Of a stretch of DNA of 18,200 nt, positions 7,511 through 13,887 are shown piece after piece. Position 1 is the first letter of the stretch. Every line of letters starts with the position of its first letter. This DNA comes from a bacterium Ga0077546 (lineage in GTDB: Bacteria > Cyanobacteriota > Vampirovibrionia > Obscuribacterales > Obscuribacteraceae): positions 1 to 18,200 of the forward strand of contig LNEX01000402.1 in NCBI GenBank assembly GCA_001464165.1, read 5' to 3'. The notes below the pieces were generated by a model that worked only from the letters and a program-made list of their open reading frames with translations, searched no databases and was not told where the DNA came from. The translations under genes and the position numbers were made by a program.

Positions 7511-8041
7511 ATGGGTTTTAGCTTGTCATGGATTGCGGTAAAGGATATTTCCGTAGAAAAGCTCTTTGAGACTGTTGGCGTTGAGAAAACTGGTGAGTTT
7601 TCGGAGTGCCCGGAGGAAGAACTTTGCTATCTTGATCGCATGAACGGTTGGCGGTTGATTATCGCCAATCACGATTGCTTGATGGAGTCCAAGGTCGCAT
7701 GGCTAGCTGAGCTTTCTTCAGATAGGGAAGTAATTTCTGTATTTGTTGAAGAGCATGTGATGTATAGTGCCGCCTGCTGTTGGCGAAATGGAAAACGCGA
7801 GTGGTTCGTGGAGCACGATTGTGAGCGCGGTCTTGAAGATATTAAGACCGAAGGTGTCTTGCCTGAGTGCTTTCAAGAGGTGCATGAGGGCCTGCTGGCC
7901 GAACTTAAAAATGATAAGAATCCATGCGACTATCTATTTGACGTTCCTGTTGAGATTGGCCGCAGACTTACTGGTTTTGTCCATGACAGGACCATGGAAG
8001 ACCTTGACGAAGAGGTTTATTGGGAGCTGGTTGCTAGATAG
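7511..8041 (+). CDS. Conserved-looking hypothetical cytoplasmic protein
   Basis: A 176-residue acidic protein with no signal peptide or membrane segment. The ATG has GGAGAG about 6 nt upstream. The opening MGFSLSWIAVKDISVEKLFETVGVEKTGE and the following GWRLIIANHD resemble a small family of bacterial hypotheticals that begin MGFxxSWxAV, but I cannot name a domain. The protein has eight cysteines, including a CC pair in MYSAACCWRNGKREWFVEHD, and a C-terminal acidic helix. It lies 36 nt before the DUF2071 gene and may be the first gene of that operon. No function is proposed. Confidence 0.7.
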   Translation: MGFSLSWIAVKDISVEKLFETVGVEKTGEFSECPEEELCYLDRMNGWRLIIANHDCLMESKVAWLAELSSDREVISVFVEEHVMYSAACCWRNGKREWFVEHDCERGLEDIKTEGVLPECFQEVHEGLLAELKNDKNPCDYLFDVPVEIGRRLTGFVHDRTMEDLDEEVYWELVAR

Positions 8042-8077
8042 AAGTTTTCTTGAGACAAAATTGGGGAGCGCACAGCG

Positions 8078-8872
8078 TTGACCGACAAAATCAGTAGTCT
8101 CCTACCGACCTATATCTTGAAACGTCATCCAGTTGTGGTTGAGGCTCATTTCGACTTCGTCTTAGTATTGACCTATGCTTTTCCAACGGCGCTCTTAGAG
8201 CCCCTGCTGTCGCCTGGCTTAGAGTTGGATACATACGGCGATCTGGCTTTCGTTGCAGTGGCAGCGGTGCAAACTCGACGCATGAAACCAAAAGGAAGTC
8301 CGAGTTTTCTTGGTCAAGACTATTTGCTGATTGGTTATCGCATTTTTGTGCGCTATCAAATGCTTGAGGGGCGACATCTGCGGGGCTTGCAAATTTTGCG
8401 CTCTGATACCGATAGCCATTCAATGGCTGCGATAGGCAACTTGCTTACTCACTATCATTTTCATGGAGCGGCAATGAAGTACGCTTATGGTGAGCAAAAA
8501 TTGACTTTGTCTAGCAAAGCTTTTGACAATAAGAGCGAGTTGATAGTGACAGCTAATCTCGATTCTGCTGATGATAATTTACCAGAAGGCACCCCGTTTC
8601 CTTCTGTACGGGAAGCCCTGAAGTTTGCCGGACCGATGCCGTTTACTTTCGACTATGAACGCGAGACCAACTCTATTGTACGCGTAGAGGGCGTGCGGCA
8701 AAATTGGCAGCCTAAGCCAGTCGCTGTTGATGTCGGTAAGATATCATTTTTCCAGCAATTGCCTTTTTCGCAAGCTGAACCAGTTCTTTGTAGTGCTTTC
8801 TTTTTGCAGAACGTCCCCTATTTTTGGAAGGCTGGCATAGTGGAGAAGCTCCCTCGGGTCGGCACTCAATGA
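8078..8872 (+). CDS. DUF2071 family protein (acetoacetate-decarboxylase-like fold)
   Basis: A 264-residue soluble protein. The segment FPTALLEPLLSPGLELDTYGDLAFVAVAAVQTRRMKP matches the opening of DUF2071 (YqjF-like) proteins, where a PPGLELD-type motif precedes a strand and a variable loop; later parts (FHGAAMKYAYGEQ, then RVEGVRQNWQPKPVAVD) fit the same barrel-like fold. No enzymatic function is established for the family. The start is TTG with GGGGAG at 8063-8068, 9 nt upstream; no better start is available before LPTYILKRHPVVVEA. The stop codon overlaps the next gene's ATG (ATGA at 8869-8872), so translation is probably coupled to the methyltransferase. The family call is made from memory of the motif. 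Confidence 0.68.
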   Translation: MTDKISSLLPTYILKRHPVVVEAHFDFVLVLTYAFPTALLEPLLSPGLELDTYGDLAFVAVAAVQTRRMKPKGSPSFLGQDYLLIGYRIFVRYQMLEGRHLRGLQILRSDTDSHSMAAIGNLLTHYHFHGAAMKYAYGEQKLTLSSKAFDNKSELIVTANLDSADDNLPEGTPFPSVREALKFAGPMPFTFDYERETNSIVRVEGVRQNWQPKPVAVDVGKISFFQQLPFSQAEPVLCSAFFLQNVPYFWKAGIVEKLPRVGTQ

Positions 8873-9708
8873 AAGAAGGTGGGGGAAAAGACAGAAGAGA
8901 TTTTGAAGGCATGCTGCGTGTAGTGCGTTTTAATTGGCCGTTGTATGCTGCAGCAATGGGTGTTGAGTTGCTACTAGTTGGGCTGGCGTCGCAACCGATG
9001 CTTGCAGGCGGCTTGCGGGCAGTTTTCTTGGTTGTCGCTGCTCTTTTATTGTTGCAAACTGTACTATCTTTACTAGCTTCCCATTGGGTGTATGACTGCT
9101 CTGCTCTGAGAGATTGGCGTTTTCTTCTTGAATTGGTCCCGGCGCAGTTGTCGGTCAATGCCAGTAAGTTGGGCCTGAGCGGTGAGTCGGGCCTAGGCAG
9201 TCAGTCCGATGTTGAATCTAGTCTGCGCATAGTCAATGTTCATTCTGGCTATGACGAAACCAGCGGAGTTTTGCATAAGTTTTTTGAGAAAGCTGATATT
9301 TCAACAATTGATTTGTTTCCAGCGCTGGGGCGACGAGAGCCGTCCATCGTGAGAGCTAGAGAGCTATATCCACCAAGGGTGCAAAGTATCTGTGAAACTG
9401 TTAGTGGTTGGCCCCTGGCCGATTCTTCTATCGATTTGATCCTCATTGCTTTTGCCGCTCACGAAGTAAGAGACTCTAAGCAAAGAGAATTACTATTTCA
9501 GCAGGCGCGCCAGGTACTTAAGCCAGATGGGCGAATTATACTGGTTGAGCATGTCAGAGACTTTGCCAACTTTGTGGCATTTGGTCCGGGTTTTATGCAC
9601 TTCTTGCCTTTGGTGGAATGGATTAGATGTGCAGCCCAGAGTAACCTCAAGATTGCAAAGCAGTATAGTGTTACGCCATTAGTAGCGGTGCTTGAATTAT
9701 GTCGTTAG
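8869..9708 (+). CDS. Membrane-anchored SAM-methyltransferase-like protein with atypical motif I
   Basis: A 279-residue protein. I chose the ATG at 8869 because it overlaps the previous stop as ATGA; a longer frame from 8824 would intrude 49 nt into the DUF2071 gene. Two hydrophobic helices (about 23-41 and 46-70) anchor the N-terminus. The rest is a class I methyltransferase-like domain: WPLADSSIDLILIAFAAHEVRD (about 181-202) is the motif II/III region and RQVLKPDGRIILVEH (214-228) the late strand-loop, both typical of Methyltransf_11 enzymes. The SAM-binding motif I, normally DxGxGxG, is replaced by VHSGYDETSGVL (about 124-135). Downstream STIDLFP may supply the ribose-binding acidic residue. 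Whether it binds SAM is therefore open. It sits in an operon with a BtaA-like enzyme, so lipid N-methylation (BtaB-like) is one possible role. Confidence 0.75.
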   Translation: MKEGGGKDRRDFEGMLRVVRFNWPLYAAAMGVELLLVGLASQPMLAGGLRAVFLVVAALLLLQTVLSLLASHWVYDCSALRDWRFLLELVPAQLSVNASKLGLSGESGLGSQSDVESSLRIVNVHSGYDETSGVLHKFFEKADISTIDLFPALGRREPSIVRARELYPPRVQSICETVSGWPLADSSIDLILIAFAAHEVRDSKQRELLFQQARQVLKPDGRIILVEHVRDFANFVAFGPGFMHFLPLVEWIRCAAQSNLKIAKQYSVTPLVAVLELCR

Positions 9709-10136
9709 CTCCCCTTCTCAATCTACTTTTGCAAGTTGCGGGCACTGCGTTGATTTTCCTCTGCCTGGCGCATTTTTACTTTGCCCGTTTGCTTGATTGG
9801 GAGGGCGATCTTAAGAGCCTTAAACCTATCAATCAACAAGTGTTCTTTGCCCACACCGTGTTTCTAACGATAGGCATGGCCATGCTCGGCATTGTCTGTA
9901 TTTTTTATCCAGCTGAGCTAACGAATAAATCAACTCTGGGCGCAATTTCGGCTCTATGTTTTGCTATGTGCTGGCTTTCGCGCTTGATTTTTCAGTTTGT
10001 CGTGTTCACTTCGGCTTTTATTGAAGATACTCGCTTAGAAAAATCATTGCGCCTTGCTGGTACACTCTTGTGGCTCTTCCTCACAGTACTATTTGGTGTT
10101 CTCTTCGTTTATCAGATTGGCCTGCTGGGAAACTAG
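9699..10136 (+). CDS. Small four-helix integral membrane protein
   Basis: A 145-residue protein with four hydrophobic helices, about residues 5-27, 46-70, 78-102 and 116-140. The loop DWEGDLKSLKPINQQVFFAH between helices 1 and 2 is the most distinctive part. The ATG lies inside the end of the methyltransferase gene (10-nt overlap), which suggests translational coupling and a shared task. It has no catalytic motif and I do not recognise a named family. It could be a partner subunit for the membrane-bound methyltransferase; that is inference from gene order only. Confidence 0.78.
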   Translation: MSLAPLLNLLLQVAGTALIFLCLAHFYFARLLDWEGDLKSLKPINQQVFFAHTVFLTIGMAMLGIVCIFYPAELTNKSTLGAISALCFAMCWLSRLIFQFVVFTSAFIEDTRLEKSLRLAGTLLWLFLTVLFGVLFVYQIGLLGN

Positions 10137-10178
10137 AGATAAAAACTAAGGGCGAGAAACTAAGAGATATAAAATAAC

Positions 10179-10592
10179 ATGAACCCTAAGCTAATTTTTG
10201 CCATTCGTCTAGCACTTGCAGCCGTGTGGTTTTACAATGGCCTGTGGTTAAAAGTTATTGCTCTTGATGCCCATCACTTAGACATTGTTCGATCTGTTTC
10301 TACCGGAAGCGGCCTTGAACCCTCTTTCATTCTGCGCTTGATTGGTGGTGCCGAAACCCTTCTTGGTATAGGAATTGTTTCTGGTTTGTTCTATCGCTTT
10401 GTCTCTTACTTTCAGATATTCATTATTTTGCTCATGAATCTTATCGGCTCTGTTGGCGGTGGCGGAGCAATCGCTCATCCCTTTGGTTTGATCGTTTCAA
10501 ACTTGCCTACAATTATGTGCGCCCTTGTTGTCGCTACTAATGGTCCTGGGGCCTTCGCTTTGAGATTGGGTGGTCCTAAAGATGAAACGTGA
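10179..10592 (+). CDS. DoxX-like integral membrane protein
   Basis: A 137-residue four-helix membrane protein. The opening FAIRLALAAVWFYNGLWLKVIALDAHHLDIV and the following LRLIGGAETLLGIGIVSGL match the DoxX/DoxX-like pattern, in which an R...WxxxGxxxK helix is followed by a GGxExxxGxxL helix. DoxX proteins are quinone-linked or redox-associated in some archaea and bacteria, but most are uncharacterised. It follows the four-helix gene by 42 nt, in a spacer with an AAACTAAG direct repeat, and overlaps the BtaA-like gene by 11 nt. This makes it part of the same operon. Confidence 0.72.
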   Translation: MNPKLIFAIRLALAAVWFYNGLWLKVIALDAHHLDIVRSVSTGSGLEPSFILRLIGGAETLLGIGIVSGLFYRFVSYFQIFIILLMNLIGSVGGGGAIAHPFGLIVSNLPTIMCALVVATNGPGAFALRLGGPKDET

Positions 10593-11820
10593 CACGAAAG
10601 ACGACAAGGAAGTTGAAGCAAAAGTTGAAGTCGACTTTGCAGTAGAAGAACACTCCAAGCCTGATTTGTTTCATAAACAAGGTCGCCTTATGTTTGGCCA
10701 AGTGCGTGAAGACGCGGCTGTTGATCTATTCTTGATTAAGCGGATAAAGTCACCCTCTCGACTTTTTGTCATTGCTTCTGGCGGCTGTACAGCTCTTTCG
10801 CTTTTGACGGTTGACTCGTGCAATGTCGATGCTCTCGATATTAGTCAGGCGCAAATTGCTTTGGTCGAGCTGAAAGCGGCTCTTTTTAAGCATTGTGGCT
10901 TTGTCGCGGCCAAAGAAGCATGTATTGGTGATGCGCGTGGCCTACTTGCACAAGTGAGTGCTTTCCTTGCACCTCAGGCAAAAGCAATCATAGACGCCCA
11001 AGGAGAGTCGCTTAAGAGCGGTTTGAATAACTGTGGTTGGGTTGATCAAAGGATGCACCAATTGACAAAAATGTTTTATTTGTTTGTGCATAGTATTAAA
11101 GATACTAAGTATTTCCTCGGTCTTGATGATGTCAATGAACAACGCCAGTTTTTTCATCAGCAATGGTGTAATTGGCAGTGGAAGCTCGCTATGAAAGTGG
11201 CTTTCAGTCGATTGTTTCTCACTATTGTGCACGGAAAGGCCGCAGAGAAATTAGTGCCAGATGACTTTTCTGCTGTTATGGAAAAGCGATTGGTGCGGGC
11301 GTTCACTGATTTTCCCAACGCCACCAACCCATATTTGTGGCAGGCGTTTTTCTCTCAGTACAATAGCAGCGAGGCTTGTTTGCCGCCTTATTTGCAAAGG
11401 GCTTTTGGACCTTTGATTCAAGCCAATATTGAAAGGCTCAATCTTGTTTGCGAAGACACAGTAGCCTGGCTGGAGAAGCAGCCGGCTGCCTCAATTGATT
11501 ATTTTGGCTTGTCGAATATTTTGGAATTACTGCCGCCAGAGTACGCCACTAAGCTGCACGCCCAAATTGTTCGATGTGGCCGACCTGGGGCTATTGTTTG
11601 TGTCCGTGCAATTTTTAAGCGGCGAACTGAAGTGTTTGAGGCGTTTGAGGAGAGAAGTCTAGGGGCAGATACTAGTGGTATTGATAGTCCTGGCGTAGAT
11701 TCTGTTCAGCGAGATTCGCACTCAGTAAAGTTAACTTTTGATCGAGTGCTCAGTGACGAAGCGGAGAGGCTTGATCGCAGTCTGTTCTGCAACTTCTATC
11801 AAATTTACCGCTGTGTTTAA
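10582..11820 (+). CDS. DUF3419 family, BtaA-like 3-amino-3-carboxypropyl transferase
   Basis: A 412-residue protein. Conserved blocks of the BtaA/DUF3419 family are visible: RLMFGQVREDAAVDL (35-49, compare the family's F-x-Q-V-x-E-D-x-x-V-D), FVIASGGCTALSLL (62-75, SAM binding) and VDALDISQAQIALVELK (82-98). Later come DFPNATNPYLWQAFFSQ and YFGLSNILELLPPE. In Rhodobacter, BtaA (similar length) transfers the aminocarboxypropyl group of SAM to diacylglycerol, the first step to the betaine lipid DGTS. Some family members have no known function, so the substrate here is inferred. The chosen ATG overlaps the DoxX stop; an in-frame GTG at 10570 would add four residues. No signal peptide is visible; the protein is probably cytoplasmic or peripheral. 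The partner BtaB step could be served by the upstream methyltransferase. Confidence 0.82.
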   Translation: MKRDTKDDKEVEAKVEVDFAVEEHSKPDLFHKQGRLMFGQVREDAAVDLFLIKRIKSPSRLFVIASGGCTALSLLTVDSCNVDALDISQAQIALVELKAALFKHCGFVAAKEACIGDARGLLAQVSAFLAPQAKAIIDAQGESLKSGLNNCGWVDQRMHQLTKMFYLFVHSIKDTKYFLGLDDVNEQRQFFHQQWCNWQWKLAMKVAFSRLFLTIVHGKAAEKLVPDDFSAVMEKRLVRAFTDFPNATNPYLWQAFFSQYNSSEACLPPYLQRAFGPLIQANIERLNLVCEDTVAWLEKQPAASIDYFGLSNILELLPPEYATKLHAQIVRCGRPGAIVCVRAIFKRRTEVFEAFEERSLGADTSGIDSPGVDSVQRDSHSVKLTFDRVLSDEAERLDRSLFCNFYQIYRCV

Positions 11821-11829
11821 GCGATATAG

Positions 11830-11874
11830 GAGGTTTTCAATCTTGAGGTTTTCAATCTTGAGATTTTCAATTTA
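11830..11874. repeat. Three 15-bp tandem repeats in a spacer
   Basis: GAGGTTTTCAATCTT occurs twice without change and a third time as GAGATTTTCAATTTA. The array fills about half of the 96-nt spacer between the BtaA-like gene and the secreted-protein gene. Confidence 0.85.
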
Positions 11875-11916
11875 GCGCTTGCCTTGCTCTAGGGCTGTCT
11901 ATATTGGAGAGTATCG

Positions 11917-12543
11917 ATGGGACGAACTAAATTTTCTAAATGCCTTACTGCTTTATTGTCCGTGTCTGTTTCCTTATCGGCCTCACTCTTCTTGCCGCCA
12001 TTGGTGCTAGCCCAAGGCAACTATCAAAACTGGTATCCCCGCGATATCTCTCTGCCTAGCGGGCACAGTTATCCTTGCGCTCTTACTGCTATGCCAGCTA
12101 ATCTTGATGGCATTCCCGCAGCAGATAAGGCTTTCGTAAATCATGTTTATGCCATGCTTTTGCAGTGTGTTCAAGCAAAGACTATGATGATTGATACTTT
12201 GCGTGCTGATAGTGGTGGCTTTAGTCAAGCTTATAGCTCTTACTATGCCAAGACCACTCAAGCGCGCCAGAAGATAATGGCAGAGCCCCTTCCTTCTGGT
12301 CTGCAAGGGTTTCGTGACGGCGTGATCAACGCTCTTGATCAGCAAATACTTTTCTTTGGTAAAGCCTCACGAGCTAGAACTAGTGGAAAAAGCTTCCAAG
12401 AAATTATGAGCTACAGTGAAGGTCGCAACGCTTCCAGTCTACTGATTGGTGCTTGGTCTGCCATGAGCGCTCGTTATCCTGGTCTTTCCCCAGCAGTTTC
12501 TGATAGCGCCTATCACCATCTTTGTGCTCTTGATTTGTTTTAA
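11917..12543 (+). CDS. Secreted protein of unknown function
   Basis: A 208-residue exported protein. The ATG has GGAGAG 5 nt upstream. Residues 1-32 form a signal peptide (basic MGRTKFSK, then a Leu/Ser/Val-rich core, VLA at 30-32, cleavage before QGNYQNWY). The mature part opens with an aromatic/proline segment and then reads as mostly alpha-helical (DKAFVNHVYAMLLQCVQAK; SSYYAKTTQARQKIM). Three cysteines remain after cleavage, at SYPCAL, LQCV and HLCAL. There is no catalytic motif or anchor and I do not recognise a family. It is followed by a possible terminator at 12588. Confidence 0.75.
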   Translation: MGRTKFSKCLTALLSVSVSLSASLFLPPLVLAQGNYQNWYPRDISLPSGHSYPCALTAMPANLDGIPAADKAFVNHVYAMLLQCVQAKTMMIDTLRADSGGFSQAYSSYYAKTTQARQKIMAEPLPSGLQGFRDGVINALDQQILFFGKASRARTSGKSFQEIMSYSEGRNASSLLIGAWSAMSARYPGLSPAVSDSAYHHLCALDLF

Positions 12544-12587
12544 GAGATGATGGTTATGTGTCACTCGCGCTTCACTCACATCGAAGT

Positions 12588-12615
12588 AGCCTGTGCCTAA
12601 GCTGGGGCTTTTTTT
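12588..12615 (+). terminator. Possible weak intrinsic terminator
   Basis: AGCC pairs with GGCT around a 14-nt loop, followed by seven T residues (12609-12615). The stem is only 4-5 bp, so it is weak, but the T-tract and its place 45 nt after a stop codon support termination. Confidence 0.4.
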
Positions 12616-12650
12616 CTGGCGATGAAATAGTTGATCTTTAGGTTTATGCG

Positions 12651-12674
12651 AAATACTTGAGTACTCAAGTATTT
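12651..12674. repeat. 24-bp perfect palindrome
   Basis: The half-site AAATACTTGAGT is followed at once by its exact reverse complement ACTCAAGTATTT. With no spacer it suits a dimeric regulator's operator better than a hairpin. It lies 132 nt before the alpha/beta hydrolase start. Confidence 0.85.
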
Positions 12675-12696
12675 TCTAAAACAGAGATAGTCGCAA

Positions 12697-12732
12697 TTTG
12701 TAAATTAGGTGTATATACACCTAATTTACAAA
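12697..12732. repeat. 36-bp perfect palindrome
   Basis: The half-site TTTGTAAATTAGGTGTAT is followed by its exact reverse complement, centred on the GTGTATATACAC core between 12714 and 12715. It begins 22 nt after the 24-bp palindrome and ends 73 nt before the hydrolase start. It may be an operator, a cruciform-prone site or the remnant of a small palindromic element. Confidence 0.9.
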
Positions 12733-12765
12733 AGAGCATAGGTGCCATCCGAGCTATCATTGCTC

Positions 12766-12801
12766 AAGTAACCGACTAGGTGACCAACTAAGTAACCGGA
12801 G
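12766..12801. repeat. Three imperfect 12-bp tandem repeats ending in a ribosome-binding site
   Basis: Units are AAGTAACCGACT, AGGTGACCAACT and AAGTAACCGGAG. The last unit supplies most of the GGAGG ribosome-binding site (12798-12802) of the hydrolase gene. Confidence 0.65.
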
Positions 12802-12805
12802 GCTC

Positions 12806-13771
12806 TTGAATTTGCAGGCAGCAGATCTGATCTTGCATGATCAAGTCAGAGACAAAGATCTTGAAATCAAAGTCACTTATCCTGACGGTGTCGATACTTA
12901 CCCTGTTATTGTTTTCTCCCATGGTTTGTTGGGCAGCAAAGACGGCTACCAGCCCCTCGTGCGCTATTGGGTAGACAACGGATACGTCGTTATTCAGCCG
13001 ACACATTATGATTCGGCTGCCTTTCGTAAGCCGACTTTAACAGAACTACGTGACTTGACGCCAATGTTCGTCGGTTGGGAAAGTCGGCCCGATGACATTA
13101 TTTTGATTCTCGATCAGTTGGCCGAAATTGAAAGTCGGTTGCTTGGTTTTAAAGGCAAGTTTGACCACGGGCGCATTGGTATGGGTGGCCATTCTTTCGG
13201 TTCGCATACGGCCATGCTCATCGGGGGCACCCAGCTTTCGGCCAATAGCTTTGGCAATTGCGGCAATGTCGGCAGTATAGCTAATAGTAATATCTCTGGT
13301 GGCGCCAGCGCTAGAAGCAATGCTGGTGGCAAGCGATTCAGAGATGAACGGCCTTTGGCCTTTCTTCTTCTTTCTCCGCAAGGGAGCGGTCGAGCGTTGA
13401 CTGAAACAGCAGATTTTAATCAGTCAGCTTGGGATGATTTTGAACGGCCAATGATGATTGTCACTGGTACTGAAGACAAGGGTAGGCGGCGTCAAGATCA
13501 TATCTGGCGATCTGAAGCATTTAAGTATGGGGCTCCAGACGACAAGTATTTGATGGTAATTGAAGGCGGCTACCATGGGTTTGGCGGTATTACTGGCACT
13601 AAGTTTTTTGGATCTGGGCCAGCTAATGACAGCCATGTAGAATGGGTACAGCTCTCAACTTTGGCCTTCTTTGATCACTATGTAAAAGGCTTGCTTGATG
13701 CTTCTAAATTTCTTACTGAAGGCGAGCTTGCCAAGATGAGTGGTGGAGCTGTGCAAGTCTCTTACCGCTAG
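12806..13771 (+). CDS. Alpha/beta hydrolase (dienelactone hydrolase/chlorophyllase-like)
   Basis: A 321-residue alpha/beta hydrolase. A catalytic triad can be read: Ser130 in GGHSFGSH (nucleophile elbow), Asp224 in VTGTEDKG and His257 in GGYHGFGG. The oxyanion-side motif is VIVFSHGLLGSKDGY (34-48). No signal peptide is seen, so it is cytoplasmic. After the nucleophile helix there is a Gly/Asn/Ser-rich insert (about 144-178) that looks like an expanded surface loop in the lid position. The start is TTG; GGAGG lies only 3 nt upstream, so the in-frame TTG at 12812 (9 nt spacing) may be the true start, giving a protein two residues shorter. The substrate, an ester or lipid, is not predictable. 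Two perfect palindromes upstream suggest regulated expression. Confidence 0.82.
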   Translation: MNLQAADLILHDQVRDKDLEIKVTYPDGVDTYPVIVFSHGLLGSKDGYQPLVRYWVDNGYVVIQPTHYDSAAFRKPTLTELRDLTPMFVGWESRPDDIILILDQLAEIESRLLGFKGKFDHGRIGMGGHSFGSHTAMLIGGTQLSANSFGNCGNVGSIANSNISGGASARSNAGGKRFRDERPLAFLLLSPQGSGRALTETADFNQSAWDDFERPMMIVTGTEDKGRRRQDHIWRSEAFKYGAPDDKYLMVIEGGYHGFGGITGTKFFGSGPANDSHVEWVQLSTLAFFDHYVKGLLDASKFLTEGELAKMSGGAVQVSYR

Positions 13772-13813
13772 ATCAGTTATACCTGCTTGACTCAGTATCG
13801 CCTTTGACCCCTG

Positions 13814-13819
13814 TATAAT
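13814..13819 (+). promoter_or_regulatory. Candidate -10 box for glgX
   Basis: TATAAT, a perfect -10 consensus, sits 68 nt before the chosen ATG. A TTGACT at 13787-13792 would be the -35 box but at 21 nt spacing, which is too long. The promoter is likely but its -35 part is uncertain. Confidence 0.45.
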
Positions 13820-13887
13820 TAGCTGTGCTTGTTTTAGGAAATTGCATAAAGCAGTTATTTTGACCGTTGGATTCCTGAGGATTGTAC

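Noticed and set aside
8824..8868. Longer N-terminus of the methyltransferase (15 extra residues)
   Set aside because: It would lie fully inside the DUF2071 gene; the ATGA overlap at 8869 is the more natural start.
11900..11905. TATATT as a -10 box for the secreted-protein gene
   Set aside because: Transcription would start about 5 nt before the ATG and leave out the clear GGAGAG ribosome-binding site.
12651..12732. Palindromes as intrinsic terminators
   Set aside because: They have no loop spacer, are A/T-rich and lack a following T-tract; a T-tract candidate already lies upstream at 12609.
13046..13381. Minus-strand 111-codon frame and neighbours antisense to the hydrolase
   Set aside because: The hydrolase triad and length are convincing; the antisense frame has no recognisable motif or ribosome-binding site.
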